A stretch of 64,000 nucleotides of DNA from Siphonodentalium dalli (GCA_032622095.1 CP136063.1:69417980-69481979); one strand, 5' to 3'; counted from the stretch's first letter, positions 42,276 through 51,849 are shown. Made by a program: numbers and translations. The notes: generated by a model not told the origin, from the sequence alone.

Positions 42276-42616
42276 CTATGAGAGTGATAAATGATAACCA
42301 TTCAACATGTTTTGAATAAAAAACTGAGTCCAACTGATGTTTAAAAAGAGAAATCGACCAAAAAACGACAAGAAATCTGCGTAAAAAGACGATGTTTTGA
42401 TTTTGTGACCACGCCCCCTATTAACCAACCAATCGGGGACATTACTGCCACTATTGTCGATTAATTTACGAAAATGGGCCATATAAGTAATTAACTGGTG
42501 CTATTCCCGCATAATTCACCCGAAAACTGCGTTTAAAAGGCTTTTAAAAAATTTGAAAACGCCAAGCTTGTCTTTTAGTCACCTGCCTTAAAAACTGCCA
42601 AGCTTGCATTTTAGCC
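42276..42616. repeat. FB1 right subterminal region
   Basis: Non-tandem outer end of the foldback element, with CCACGCCCCCTATTAACC and the end motif AAGCTTGCATTTTAGCC. The same sequence occurs inverted at 42617-42960 (FB2 left end) and directly at about 48770-49117 (FB2 right end). A 68-codon frame on the minus strand is open in two of three copies; the frame is broken in the third, so I treat it as noncoding. Confidence 0.75.
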
Positions 42617-42960
42617 GAGAGTGGCTAAAATGCAAGCTTGGCGCCAAGCTTGGCAGTTTTTAAGGCAGGTGACTAAAAGACAAGCTTGGCGTTTTCAAAT
42701 TTTTAAAAAGCCTTTAAACGCTGTTTTCGGGTGAATTATGCGGGAATAGCACCAGTTAATTACTTATATGGCCCATTTTCGTAAATTAATCGACAATAGT
42801 GGCAGTAATGTCCCCGATTGGTTGGTTAATAGGGGGCGTGGTCACAAAATCAAAACATCGTCTTTTTACGCAGATTTCTTGTCGGTTTTTGGTCGATTTC
42901 TCTTTTTAAACATCAGTTTTTTATTCGAAACATGTTGAATGGTTATCATTTATCACTCTC

Positions 42961-43990
42961 ATAGTCGAGCTTGGCGGTTTTGAACATTATATGCAAAGAA
43001 TTTTTGACTTTTAGATGACCGCCCACCGAACCGCCAAGCTCGAATAAAAAATCAAAATATTAAGCCGAATTTTCGCCGATTTCTCGTTTCTAAAACACGT
43101 TCCATCTAGTTTTTATGTAAAAACGTGTACAATGATTATCATTCTTCACAAATATAATCGGGCTTGGCGGTTTTGAACATTATATACAAAGAATTTTTGA
43201 CTTTTAAATGACCGACCACCGAACCGCCAAGCTCGAATAAAAAATCCAAATATTAAGCTGAATTTTCGCCGATTTCTCGTTTCTAAAACACGTTCCATCT
43301 AGTTTTTATGTAAAAACGTGTAAAATGATTATCATTCTTCACAAATATAATCGGGCTTGGCGGTTTTGAACATTATATACAATTTTTTTTTGACTTTTAG
43401 ATGACCGACCACCGAACCGCCAAGCTCGAATAAAAAATCTAAATAGTAAGCTGAATTTTCGCCGATTTCTCGTTTCTAAAACACGTTTCAGCTCGTTTTT
43501 ATGTAAAAACGTGTAAAATGATTATCATTCCTCACAAATATACTCGAGCTTGGCGGTTTTGAACATTATATACAAAGAATTTTTGACTTTTAGATGACCG
43601 ACCACCGAACCGCCAAGCTCGAATTAAAAATCAAAATATTAAGCTGAATTTCCGTCGATTTCTCGTTTCTAAAACAAGTTCCAGCTCGTTTTTATGTAAA
43701 AACGTGTAAAATGATTATCATTCGTCACAAATATACTCGAGCTTGGCGGTTTTGAATATTTTATATTAAGAATTTTTGACATTTGATGACCGACCACCGA
43801 ACTGCTAAGCTCGAATTTTAAATCAAAATATGAAGCTGAATTTCCTGAGATTTCTCGTTTCTAAAACATGTCCCAGCTATTTTTCATGTAAAAATATGTA
43901 AAATGATTATCGTTCTTCACATATATACCCGAGCTTGGCGGTTTTTAACATTGTGTACTTAGAATTTTCGACTTTTATATGACCGCTCAC
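42961..43990. repeat. FB2 left arm tandem units
   Basis: About five and a half units of roughly 190 bp with CTTGGCGGTTTTGAACATT and ACCGAACCGCCAAGCTCG. They diverge from FB1 by scattered substitutions (TTCCGTCGATTTC, AACTGCTAAGCTCG), so FB2 is an older or separate copy. Confidence 0.85.
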
Positions 43991-44415
43991 CGAACCGCCA
44001 AGCCAATGCAAAATGATTCCCAGACCAAACCGAGGCAAAATGATACCCACCAAATATTGTCAACGTGTACCCATTAATGATCGTCCATGCAACTAATCAA
44101 ACTTGTTCAATTATGTTATATTCTTGTTTCGATGTAGCATTGTGATTTAAATGGCACGTATATATAAGATAAGTTAGTCGTGTGTGGTACGGTCACAATG
44201 ATAATATACATGAATTCCAGAGGGCAAACTGTAATATAATTTAATTCTCCATTCACATTAAATTATTATTATTATTATTTGTTTTTGGGGGGGGGGGGGG
44301 ATTTGACACAGGATGATTTGAAAGGGCCTGAGACGTCATTTTTTCTTTCTTTTTAGTGTAAACATATTTTTATTTCCAACATAACATAATATGCACGTGT
44401 ACAGGTGATACAAAA

Positions 44416-44628
44416 TTAATATGCAAAATAGAAGAGATAATGTATGGAAATGAGGACCAGACAACAAGCCCGATGGCTTATATGAAGTCTTTTCCTCTTT
44501 GGCGACATGGCACTTCCCCTATAAGTGAGGGAGGGGTATCGATCAGATGGGAAAGGCTTGAGATAATGTTTATTTTTCTTAGCTCTCTTGAGTTTTCTTT
44601 CATCCGTCCCCATTAATTTAGGTTTCAT
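44416..44628 (-). CDS. Third copy of the 70-codon foldback frame, doubtful gene
   Basis: Same length and reading as the FB1 copies but with K15R, K19N and G40A. Start ATG lies in TTAGGTTTCATTTATTTTAT (read on the other strand). It stays open, which is weak support for coding; the excess of amino-acid changes argues against. The matching part of the right arm of FB2 is deleted, so no mirror copy exists here. Confidence 0.25.
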   Translation of the reverse strand: MKPKLMGTDERKLKRAKKNKHYLKPFPSDRYPSLTYRGSAMSPKRKRLHISHRACCLVLISIHYLFYFAY

Positions 44629-44640
44629 TTATTTTATATA

Positions 44641-45200
44641 TATCACTGATTAGCCAAGAACCGGTTAGTTGCAATTCGAGTAGTTTACTCACCAGGATTA
44701 AGTGAATTATAATCGACACGAATACTCCATTACAGAATAGATCCATACCCTCTGTCAGAATTATCAAACTAAACGCGTTGGTTCAACGTGGGAATCTGAA
44801 CCCCAACTCATGATTTGTTTTAGTTTTTTTGACACAGCTCAATTGACTAGCAATTGCTTTAAAAACAATTCATGACGCTTACTAAATCGGACAAACTGTT
44901 ATCGCTCATAAACACACCATACAGTGCATTGGTAAGTGAAGTGGTGGAACTGTTTATTCAGTGACACGTCTATGTGCCGCTGTTTTGATAGGGTTGTTTT
45001 TTTTTGCTTCCCCGCAGAACACTCGTCACTTTTGTGTACATGCCGCCGATCATGCGAAGTGTTAACGATGACACACACGTGCGACGGTGTGGGTTTCGTT
45101 TGAGTTGATTTAGACACGCCTTCGTGCTATACATTCCCGCTGGTGAGCGAACAACATCAGTTCCAGAAAGATAGTGGCAATGGTGAGTAATATATAATAT
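44641..45200. other. FB2 copy of the foldback spacer
   Basis: Matches 40063-40610 in reverse orientation with scattered differences, for example GAGTAGTTTACTCACCAGG and CATCAGTTCCAGAAAGATAG. Two short frames on the minus strand (44899-45117, 44970-45218) are not preserved as such in FB1 and I do not call them genes. Confidence 0.7.
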
Positions 45201-45904
45201 TGCATATGTATATAGCATTCAACTGTACTCCGGTTATTGGTCCGTTTTTTCATGGGAAGTCAAATAATATATTTGTTCTACAGTATATTGTGAAGAAAAA
45301 ACATTTAGGTGATGCAAATAATTGTGATATTAGAAAAGCCTAATATAAACACTATAGTTAATGTCGACATCATTCCACGACAACAAATAAAATCATAAAT
45401 GTATTCTATTTGTCACTAATTTAATTGTTGTATCGCACTAAGATTTAGTAGTTTCATGGCACATATGCGTTGTCCTATTCGATATCAAATGATTGTTCAG
45501 CTTACTTTACAAAAAAAAAACGAGAAAATACATGAAGTCACGGTAAAGTGAACGCTCTTTATATGAGACGGTCATTATAATTTATATATATAGGCTAACA
45601 CAATTCGAACGTTAAGACTTCGTTATAATTCGTACGATCTAGTTACGGTATCAAATCGTATATTTTATCTTTTAACTAATATGATTGCAATAACGTGTAT
45701 CTAACGTTGACCTTTTGTCTTTTACAGTGGGATTTTACCCTTAGATATGAAGTTTGAACTCAATCGAGCCAGCCGTTTTCGATTCTATAAAGGACATACA
45801 GACAGACAGACAGACAGAGGTCTTCAAAATATATATGAGCTATATACCATTCGTATATATATGGCAACCCGTTTTCACAAATTATTTGGATTTTAAACGT
45901 CCAA
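45201..45904. other. AT-rich sequence without recognised features
   Basis: Start of the 2.5-kb segment that replaces the inner right arm of FB2. It contains an (ACAG)n run at 45798-45817 and no credible open frame or RNA gene. Confidence 0.5.
45798..45817 (+). repeat. (ACAG)n microsatellite
   Basis: Five units of ACAG following TATAAAGGACAT. Such ends, preceded by GAACTCAATCGAGCCAGCCG-like sequence, are common at the tail of repeated elements in invertebrate genomes, but I cannot assign this one. Confidence 0.8.
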
Positions 45905-46534
45905 TTAAAGTGTAAATACTGATATTTTAATATATTTGGACGCCAGTTCCTCGCCGAATTCACAATTATGTGGTATTTTGGACTTAAGTACAACTCATTT
46001 GCACTTAAGTGCAATTCAACTGTATAAGAAACACTCCCAACATATATTAAGCAGGTCTGATTTTGCTCCTAGGGCGGAGTTACGTCCAAATAGTTGGACT
46101 TAAGTCCAATTATTTGGAAAGTCCAATTATTATTATATGCCAATTATTTTGACTTTAGTCCAATTGGAGAATTCATTTGGACTTAAGTCCAATTATTTGT
46201 TATTACATGCTAAGTAGGAACTAGATGACTAATCTGGACATGTCATGAATGTATTTATTTTGACACATGGGCATGCATGGTCCTTTCCCTACTTACAGGG
46301 ACGTAGCCTATCAAGTTGAGACTGATAACCAATTACTTTGATTCATCGTATCATTGACGAAAAACGTACGTATGAATTTGGTGGAAACTAGCGCTAAACA
46401 ATTTGTATCACTATCAGTTTTGGTGACCCTCCCCTCCCCAAACATGACACGAATGTGACTTCCAAGTTCCATTCCTTATTCGAAAATATTTATATTTATG
46501 TCAAACAAAGGGTGTTAATTGTAGGGTGGCCACC
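45905..46534 (+). repeat. Palindrome-rich dispersed repeat, copy A
   Basis: About 630 bp sharing most of its sequence and order with 59708-60452. Landmarks in both: GTAAATACTGATATTTT, GAATTCACA..TTATGTGGTATT, GGGCGGAGTT, TGTATTTATTTTGACA, TTTGGTGGAAACTAGCGCTA and the shared right limit TAGGGTGGCCACC. The palindrome TTGGACTTAAGTCCAA occurs exactly at 46094 and 46177, with near copies between. A 100-codon frame starting at 46455 crosses the right limit of the repeat and is not convincing. Confidence 0.8.
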
Positions 46535-47280
46535 ATGGCACTCTTTACATACACCCGATTTCGCAGAGCAGTCGTATGAATACGAAACTTTCATAATTAG
46601 GTTTATACAGATATATATGGGCCTGAACCCAAATTTCAGGTTTCAGCATGCAATTTTCTCCGTTCTGTTCTGTTGCACATCCAGGCTCCATTCTCTGAAC
46701 TCTCTAATAATGGCTGACAAAAAAACACACACACTTGCTGTATATGTTGTCAAATAACAATTGAATCAAATCGTGAATTATTGTTACTTCATTCATGCAT
46801 ACAGTTAGCATTTATTAAGATGCCAATTCGGGTTCGAACCATTTCAACGATGCCGAAAACAAGCCACGTGGCAAAAGGGACGCAATTGTATGGAGTTTGA
46901 TTGTCAATCAAGACTTGCAGGAATATATACCGTTACAAAGAAGGGGACTTTCGTTTTAAACCAGATGAATTGGACTTAAGTCCAAATGAATTGGACGTGA
47001 GTCCAAATCAATTCACTAATTTGACTTAAGTTCAAATGAATTGGACTTAAGTCCAATAATTTATATATAAAATATCCAAAATTTCGCTAAAATCCGCTTT
47101 GAGCATTTTTTGTAATTCAAGATGGCTGCCATTTTCTGTTAAGTCAGTTTGATGCAATTTTGGTGTTATCTTGTCATAAATGAAGCAAAGCCACCTTTCT
47201 ATGCCCAAGATGGTCGCCAAAAAAGGGGCGACCGAAAATGCTACGTTTTTACTGATATTTTAAGATAAGAATTTTAATTT
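46535..47280. other. Intergenic sequence with two more TTGGACTTAAGTCCAA palindromes
   Basis: Contains exact palindromes at 46970-46985 and 47041-47056 and half-sites between them, but not the rest of the copy A/B element. GGGTTCGAACC at 46829 resembles a tRNA B box; no A box or cloverleaf fits around it. Two GATGGCNGCCAT-like sites lie near 47122 and 47210. Confidence 0.5.
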
Positions 47281-47598
47281 TTAATTTTTATCGAAATATG
47301 ATTTTGCTGCACCACTCCATTTTTCAGATCGCTGTTTGTACTCTGTAGATTCCTCAACATTGTTACATTTAAGTATGACTGCAAGGTCATTCAAATGCAC
47401 GGTGATCTCTTTAGGTTGAGCCCCTAAATGATGTTTGATATGAAATCTGAAATCCCTCTTGATGTGATTCCAACAAAATATAATTGTTAAATTTGGCATA
47501 TGCGTCTTGACCGCATTTGTGATGGCACTAAACCAAAAATATGTGCCAAGTCGGTTTATTTTGCTATACTTTACGAGATCACATTTCGGACATTTTAC
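47281..47598 (-). pseudogene. MULE-like transposase fragment (catalytic-domain region)
   Basis: The minus-strand frame is open from just after a stop at 47601-47599 down to the stop at 47283-47281, about 105 codons; only the last 72 start with Met. The translation shows an N-terminal CPKC pair, then THMPNLTIIFCWNHIKRDF, which fits the segment of Mutator-like (MULE) transposases in which a Cys-x2-His motif follows the last catalytic strand region, and later EKWSGAAKSYFDKN. The DDE catalytic acids upstream and the C-terminal part are missing. The fragment is inside the segment that replaced part of FB2. A C-terminal fragment of the same kind of protein lies on the other strand at 49575-50045, so the two could come from related elements. 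Family assignment is from motif memory. Confidence 0.5.
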
Positions 47599-47696
47599 TC
47601 AATATTATTTATTATAGCACTGATGTGAGTGACATATATGTCTCTGCTATGTCAACATGTACGACGATTTGAGATTAATTGAATTCTGATTCTGAT

Positions 47697-49130
47697 TCTC
47701 TTCTATTTTGCATATTAATTTTGTATCATCTGTATACTATGTTATGTTGGAAATAAAAATATGTTTACACTAAAAAGAAAGAAAAAATGACGTCTCAGGC
47801 CCTTTCAAATCCTCCTGGGTCAAATCCCCCCCCAAAAACAAATAATAATAATAATAAGTTAATGTGGATGGAGAATTAAATTATATTACAGTTTGTCCTC
47901 TGGAATTCATGTATATTATCATTGTGACCGTTCCACACACGACTAACTTATCTTATATATACGTGCCATTTAAATCACAATGCTACATCGAAACAAGAAT
48001 ATAACATAATTGAACAAGTTTGATTAGTTGCATGGACGATCATTAATGGGTACACGTTGACAATATTTGGTGGGTATCATTTTGCCTCGGTTCGGTCTGG
48101 GTATCATTTTGCATTGGCTTGGCGGTTCGGTGAGCGGTCATATAAAAGTCGAAAATTCTAAGTACACAATGTTAAAAACCGCCAAGCTCGAGTATATATG
48201 CGAAGAACGATAATCATTTTACATATTTTTACATGAAAACTAGCTGGAACGTGTTTTAGAAAGGAGAAATCGGCCGAAATTCAGCTTTATATTTTGATTT
48301 AAAATTCGAGCTTGGCGGTTCGGTGGTCGGTCATCTAAAAGTCAAAAATTCTTCGTATATAATGTTCAAAACCGCCAAGCTCGAGTATATTTGTGAAGAA
48401 TGATAATCATTTTACACGTTTTTACATAAAAACTAGCTGAAACGTGTTTTAGAAACGAGAAATCGGCGAAAATTCAGCTTAATATTTAGATTTTTTATTC
48501 GAGCTTGGCGGTTCAGTGGTCGGTCATCTAAAAGTCAAAAATTCTTTGTATACAATGTTCAAAACCGCCAAGCCCGATTATATTTGTGAAGAATGATAAT
48601 CATTTTACACGTTTTTACATAAAAACTAGATGGAACGTGTTTTAGAAACGAGAAATCGGCGAAAATTCAGCTTAATATTTAGATTTTTTATTCGAGCTTG
48701 GCGGTTCGGTGGGCGGTCATCTAAAAGTCAAAAATTCTTTGTATATAATGTTCAAAACCGCCAAGCTCGACTATGAGAGTGATAAATGATAACCATTCAA
48801 CATGTTTCGAATAAAAAACTTAGTCCAACTGATGTTTAAAAAGAGAAATCGACCAAAAACCGACAAGAAATCTGCGTAAAAAGACGATGTTTTGATATTG
48901 TGACCACGCCCCCTATTAACCAACCAATCGGGGACATTACTGCCACTATTGTCGATTAATTTACGAAAATGGGCCATATAAGTAATTAACTGGTGCTATT
49001 CCCGCATAATTCACCCGAAAACAGCGTTTAAAAGGCTTTTTAAAAATTTGAAAACGCCAAGCTTGTCTTTTAGTCACCTGCCTTAAAAACTGCCAAGCTT
49101 GCATTTTAGCCACTCTCATTTTAGCCACTC
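47697..49130. repeat. FB2 right arm
   Basis: Inverse of the FB2 left arm from the AATAAA-bearing tail outward: TTTTGCATATTAATTTTG, C8 tract (14 G in the left arm), (AAT)n, ACACGACTAACTTATC (a piece shared only with the FB2 left arm), about four tandem units, and the subterminal end. Fewer tandem units than the left arm, so the arms have changed length independently. A 68-codon frame on the minus strand (48771-48977) repeats the one in FB1's end and is considered noncoding. Confidence 0.8.
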
Positions 49131-49360
49131 TCCGGTACCGGAAATAACGGTGACGCGTTATGCAGTAGGTCTAATTATATATTTTGTTTAGCTTAGATGA
49201 AAAAAAAAATAAGAATTACCATCCAGTTAATTAAGTTATGTTAAGATTATTATTTTTTAAGTTAGGACAAGTGATCAGTAACTGAATGGTAAGTTTACAC
49301 AGCCCAACTACACGGGTGACCATTAATCACATTGTTTGCGAGACTGGGTGTTTTCTTTGC

Positions 49361-49507
49361 GAAAAGGATCCGTCCTCTTTGAAGATTCATTTCGGCAATG
49401 TTTGTTGTGAAAAGGATCTGTCCTCTTTGCATATTCATTTCGGCAATGTCTGTTGTGAAAAGGATCTGTTTTCTTTGAAGATTCATTTCGGCAATGTCTG
49501 TTGTGAT
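49361..49507 (+). repeat. Three tandem 48-bp repeats, in-frame 16-residue units
   Basis: GAAAAGGATC recurs at 49361, 49409 and 49457, exact 48-bp period. In the plus-strand frame (49286-49555) each unit reads roughly EKDLSSLKIHFGNVCC. The reverse strand is open too, so a multiple-of-three period alone explains the open frames. The adjoining frame ends in TGA before the transposase fragment. Confidence 0.8.
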
Positions 49508-49574
49508 AGGGTTGTGACTAATTATCAACTAGTGTTGGTACTCATAGGTGAGTGACATTTTATGATTCTAAGAC

Positions 49575-50045
49575 ATGATACTTAAAGACACGGTTGGCCT
49601 TGGCGGTGGGTATCCTGTGAAAATATCTCCACCCGTCAAAAACAATAACTGTGAATCGCTAAACCATATTCTGAAGCAGGCCGTTGAGTTGAAATCGAAA
49701 CCTCTAGTGGAATTAGTGAAAATAATATACAATGTAGTTAAAGGTGAGTATGACGAATTAGAACGCAGTATTTTCGGTTTTGGACAATTCAAACTCATAG
49801 AGCAGTTCCATAAATTTAAAGTTGCACCTGATATATGGAACCAGAAATCGACTGAAGTTCGGCGACGACATTTTGAGAAATTCTTAAGACAAATCAGACC
49901 CACAAACGATCGACTGCAACAGACAACGGACGGACGGAGGATTGTTTTAACTGCGACGAATGGAGGGACGAAGCCAGGACAGACCAAACGAAAGTGTACA
50001 GCAAAAACATCATCTATTCCAAAAATTCCAAGGATCGGCGAGTAA
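49575..50045 (+). pseudogene. MULE-like transposase, C-terminal fragment
   Basis: A 156-codon frame from ATG to TAA. Residues 23-30 (NNNCESLN) fit the (T)NN-x-ES-N motif that closes the catalytic domain of MULE/FAR1-type transposases. Residues 45-74 (LVELVKIIYNVVKGEYDELE, then GFGQFKL) fit the helical segment after it, and residues 135-142 are basic (PGQTKRKC). The catalytic DDE core expected upstream is missing, so the ATG is probably internal to the original gene. The element ends enclose it. An independent frame on the opposite strand (49568-49987) is a shadow. A related stretch GGCGGTGRGTAT...GTCAAAAAC recurs at about 56852-56893. Confidence 0.5.
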
Positions 50046-50687
50046 ACATTAGAATATCACATCCCATATCAAGACAATAAATAAACATAACTTACCTTGT
50101 ACCATGAACATTATATTTTGAATAAATATTTTTCAGCTCTTGAGTTCATTATTTCCCTCTACTTGTCAATTGGGTCTATAACAACACCATTCTTTTTCAG
50201 CTATTTTATACATGTACATATATATATGTTTTATACCATTGCTTGTGCTCCACTGTTTTGTGCTGTCATTTACATATTATGTTATAAACGTTTTGTTGCA
50301 TGTTTTGAATTCAATAAACTATGAAAAATATCAAATTCTCCTATCTAACGCACCCATGCCCAATCAGTTATCCTCCAATTAATATCTGTCCACGAAGCCA
50401 GTAAGATAATCCTCTTACTTTCCGGATCAGAAATCACGTAATTTTAGTTAGGCTTCATGATCCTCTAAGTATCACTAAGCAAACAAACCCATCAGATTTC
50501 GGAAATTAATTATAAAAAACAAATTGCAAAGTAACATCTAACATGATCATTTAGTGGTATCATTCCATTTTATCAGTCAATAAATCATGTAGACCTACTA
50601 TATATTGCATTACTGCGGGGACCTACGCGAATTGAGTGACCTACGGAGACCTACGCAAATCTAGGGACCTACTGCATAACGCAGTAC
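50046..50687. other. 3' part of the MULE-like element
   Basis: AT-rich noncoding sequence after the transposase fragment. AATAAA sites follow the stop (about 50076 and 50312). Just inside the right end GACCTACGCGAATTGAGTGA and two similar CTACGC-AAAT/GAAT segments form short imperfect repeats. A 75-codon hydrophobic frame (50097-50324) is composition-driven. Confidence 0.5.
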
Positions 50688-50697
50688 CCGGAAATAA

Positions 50698-50882
50698 GGA
50701 AGTCACTGTCATTTGGGGAATTCCCGCAAATGCACGAATTTAAAAAATAAAAAAAACTTCGTTTTGGGATTTTCAATGTGGGGTTTTGACGAATCCGTGA
50801 GAAATTGGGGGTTATCCGTGTTTGCGGAATTGCCATGGAAATCCGTGAGTCTCACGGACAATCCGTGGAACTTAACAGCTCT
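50698..50882. other. Unassigned sequence fused to the FEM1-like fragment
   Basis: Contains repeated ATCCGTGAG / TCACGGA motifs in both orientations (hairpin potential) next to the left break of the FEM1 fragment. The minus-strand frame runs through into it by chance; residues encoded here do not resemble FEM1. Confidence 0.5.
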
Positions 50883-51415
50883 GGACAGAACCTTTCTCAA
50901 CTCTCTCATTGTTTGTGGTTCTCGTTGATATTCAAATACCTCATGGGTTTCTGTTGGCAATTTCTTTAGAATTGGGGTTTCTTTATTTTTGTATCTGATT
51001 CTCATAGCCTGTTTCCATTTCTTGGCTGTATAGAGCACCTTCCTATCTCTGTTCCATGACAAACGAGCTGATGCACCCAACATTTCATAAGCGTCAGCAA
51101 TAGTTGAGTCAGGTTGTTTAGTATTCTCTATAAAGTAATCGATCATATCCTCATCTCCAAACAATCCAGCATAAGGAAGGACATTTAAAAATCCATCCCA
51201 ACAGTACTCGGCACCATACTCCAACAGTATTTTCACACAATCCATTTTCTGAGCTCGAACAGCATAATGAAGTGCGGTGAGTTTCTTATAGTTCTTCAGA
51301 TTCACATTAGCTCCACTGTCAAGAAGAAATTTCACTTCATTTATGTCATGACAATAGCTGCGTCCACAAGCGTGGAACAGTGATGGATTGAGCATATCTC
51401 CGAATTTGTCCTTAA
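50883..51415 (-). pseudogene. FEM1-like gene fragment (residues ~134-310 of the family protein)
   Basis: The minus-strand translation matches the intact neighbour at 54604-56550 from its residue ~134 to ~310. It has two ankyrin repeats (SLFHAC...VKFLLDSGANVN, then LTALHYAVRA...ILLEYGAEYCWD), the ADAYEMLGAS linker, and KKWKQAMRIRYKNKETPIL. Identity to the neighbour is moderate, about half by eye. The 5' side is cut at TTAA (51412-51415), where a TTAA-type transposon begins. Reading on past that TTAA toward higher coordinates leaves FEM1 homology at once. The 3' side ends after LRKVLS, near 50883. About 133 N-terminal and 337 C-terminal residues are lost, so this is a relic of a second FEM1-like gene, or possibly one exon-like block. 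Confidence 0.75.
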
Positions 51416-51680
51416 CCCTTTACCCAACAAACCGGCCAAATAAAGCTTCAACAGCCTAAAATATCTTCGGTCTGTCTCAATAGAACCATACAAATATGGA
51501 TATCATTGGAACCGGCTCCTTGACCACATTGTGATAGTTACAGTTATGCCCTGTGCCAATGCATTCTCTTATATATGCGAGTCGACCATAGGTTGCCTCG
51601 CATATATAAGAGAATGCATTGGCCTAAAAAAATATGTTAAGCCAATGCATTCTCTTATATATGCGAGGCGACCTATGGTT
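51412..51680 (+). mobile_element. TTAA-type (piggyBac-like) MITE, right end lost
   Basis: Starts TTAACCCTTTACCCAACA, the same terminus as the complete copy at 54098-54440, and matches that copy through TTATGCCCTGTGCC. It keeps one full hairpin (arms GCCAATGCATTCTCTTATAT..., 51555-51625) and the first arm of a second one, then ends in unrelated sequence near CCTATGGTTCAGACTGC. No right terminus is present. Confidence 0.75.
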
Positions 51681-51849
51681 CAGACTGCAATGCGTCAGTT
51701 ATGTTGCGTTTGTTATTAACACACTCAATGGAGATTCTATTTTCAATGCAAGCTCCAACACAACCATTTTATGGGGTGGAAGTGCATGTGTCTTTTCTTG
51801 TTTTCAATAGATTAATTATTCTGGCTTATGGTCTGTTCACACCAATCGT
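51681..51849. other. Short unassigned interval
   Basis: No gene or repeat recognised between the broken MITE and the next repeat end. Confidence 0.4.

Larger units (their letters stand above)
38500..42616. mobile_element. Foldback-like element FB1 (giant inverted repeat)
   Basis: Left arm about 38507-40062 and right arm about 40610-42195 are reverse complements at near identity, separated by a spacer of about 550 bp. Arm order outward from the centre: a 70-codon open frame, an AATAAA-bearing tail, a G/C homopolymer, an (ATT)n run, a GAGGCAAAATGATACCCA region, then five tandem units of about 190 bp. Variant motifs in the units (TTCAGCTAG, CCATCTAG, GCATCTAG) occur in mirror order in both arms. 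The right side continues into a subterminal region ending GCATTTTAGCC at 42616; the left side ends inside the satellite edge and lacks this end. Foldback transposons (Drosophila FB and Galileo, sea urchin TU) have such tandem-repeat-rich inverted ends. No transposase is seen, so it is probably non-autonomous. Family assignment is by structure only. Confidence 0.75.
42617..49130. mobile_element. Foldback-like element FB2, rearranged
   Basis: Starts GAGAGTGGCTAAAATGC at 42617 and ends with the complement GCATTTTAGCCACTCTC near 49117, followed by a short repeat of the same end to about 49132. Left arm: subterminal region, tandem units to about 43990, G/ATT tracts and the 70-codon frame to 44640. 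Next comes a copy of the FB1 spacer to about 45200. The right arm restarts only at 47697, in the sequence after the 70-codon frame, so its inner part is missing. The 2.5 kb between is unrelated to FB1 and contains other repeats. Relative to FB1 the spacer is reversed, meaning FB2 lies in the opposite orientation. Confidence 0.7.
49148..50687 (+). mobile_element. MULE-like element with inverted ends, 1.54 kb
   Basis: The left end CGGTGACGCGTTATGCAGTA and the right end (complement reads GTACTGCGTTATGCAGTAGG) share GCGTTATGCAGTAGGTC in inverted orientation. They are flanked by the direct repeat CCGGAAATAA at 49138-49147 and 50688-50697, a 10-bp candidate target duplication; Mutator-like elements usually make 8-11 bp. 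Inside lie three 48-bp repeats and a transposase C-terminal fragment. The catalytic domain is absent, so it is a deleted, non-autonomous copy. It sits between the right end of FB2 and a FEM1-like gene fragment. Confidence 0.6.

Noticed and set aside
46455-46757. 100-codon frame on the plus strand
   Set aside because: Starts inside a dispersed repeat, crosses its boundary and ends in a CA-rich stretch; the other repeat copy does not preserve it.
42276-48977. 68-codon frames starting MAHFRKLIDN in the foldback ends
   Set aside because: Open in two copies but broken in the third (about 42770-42950); no family match.
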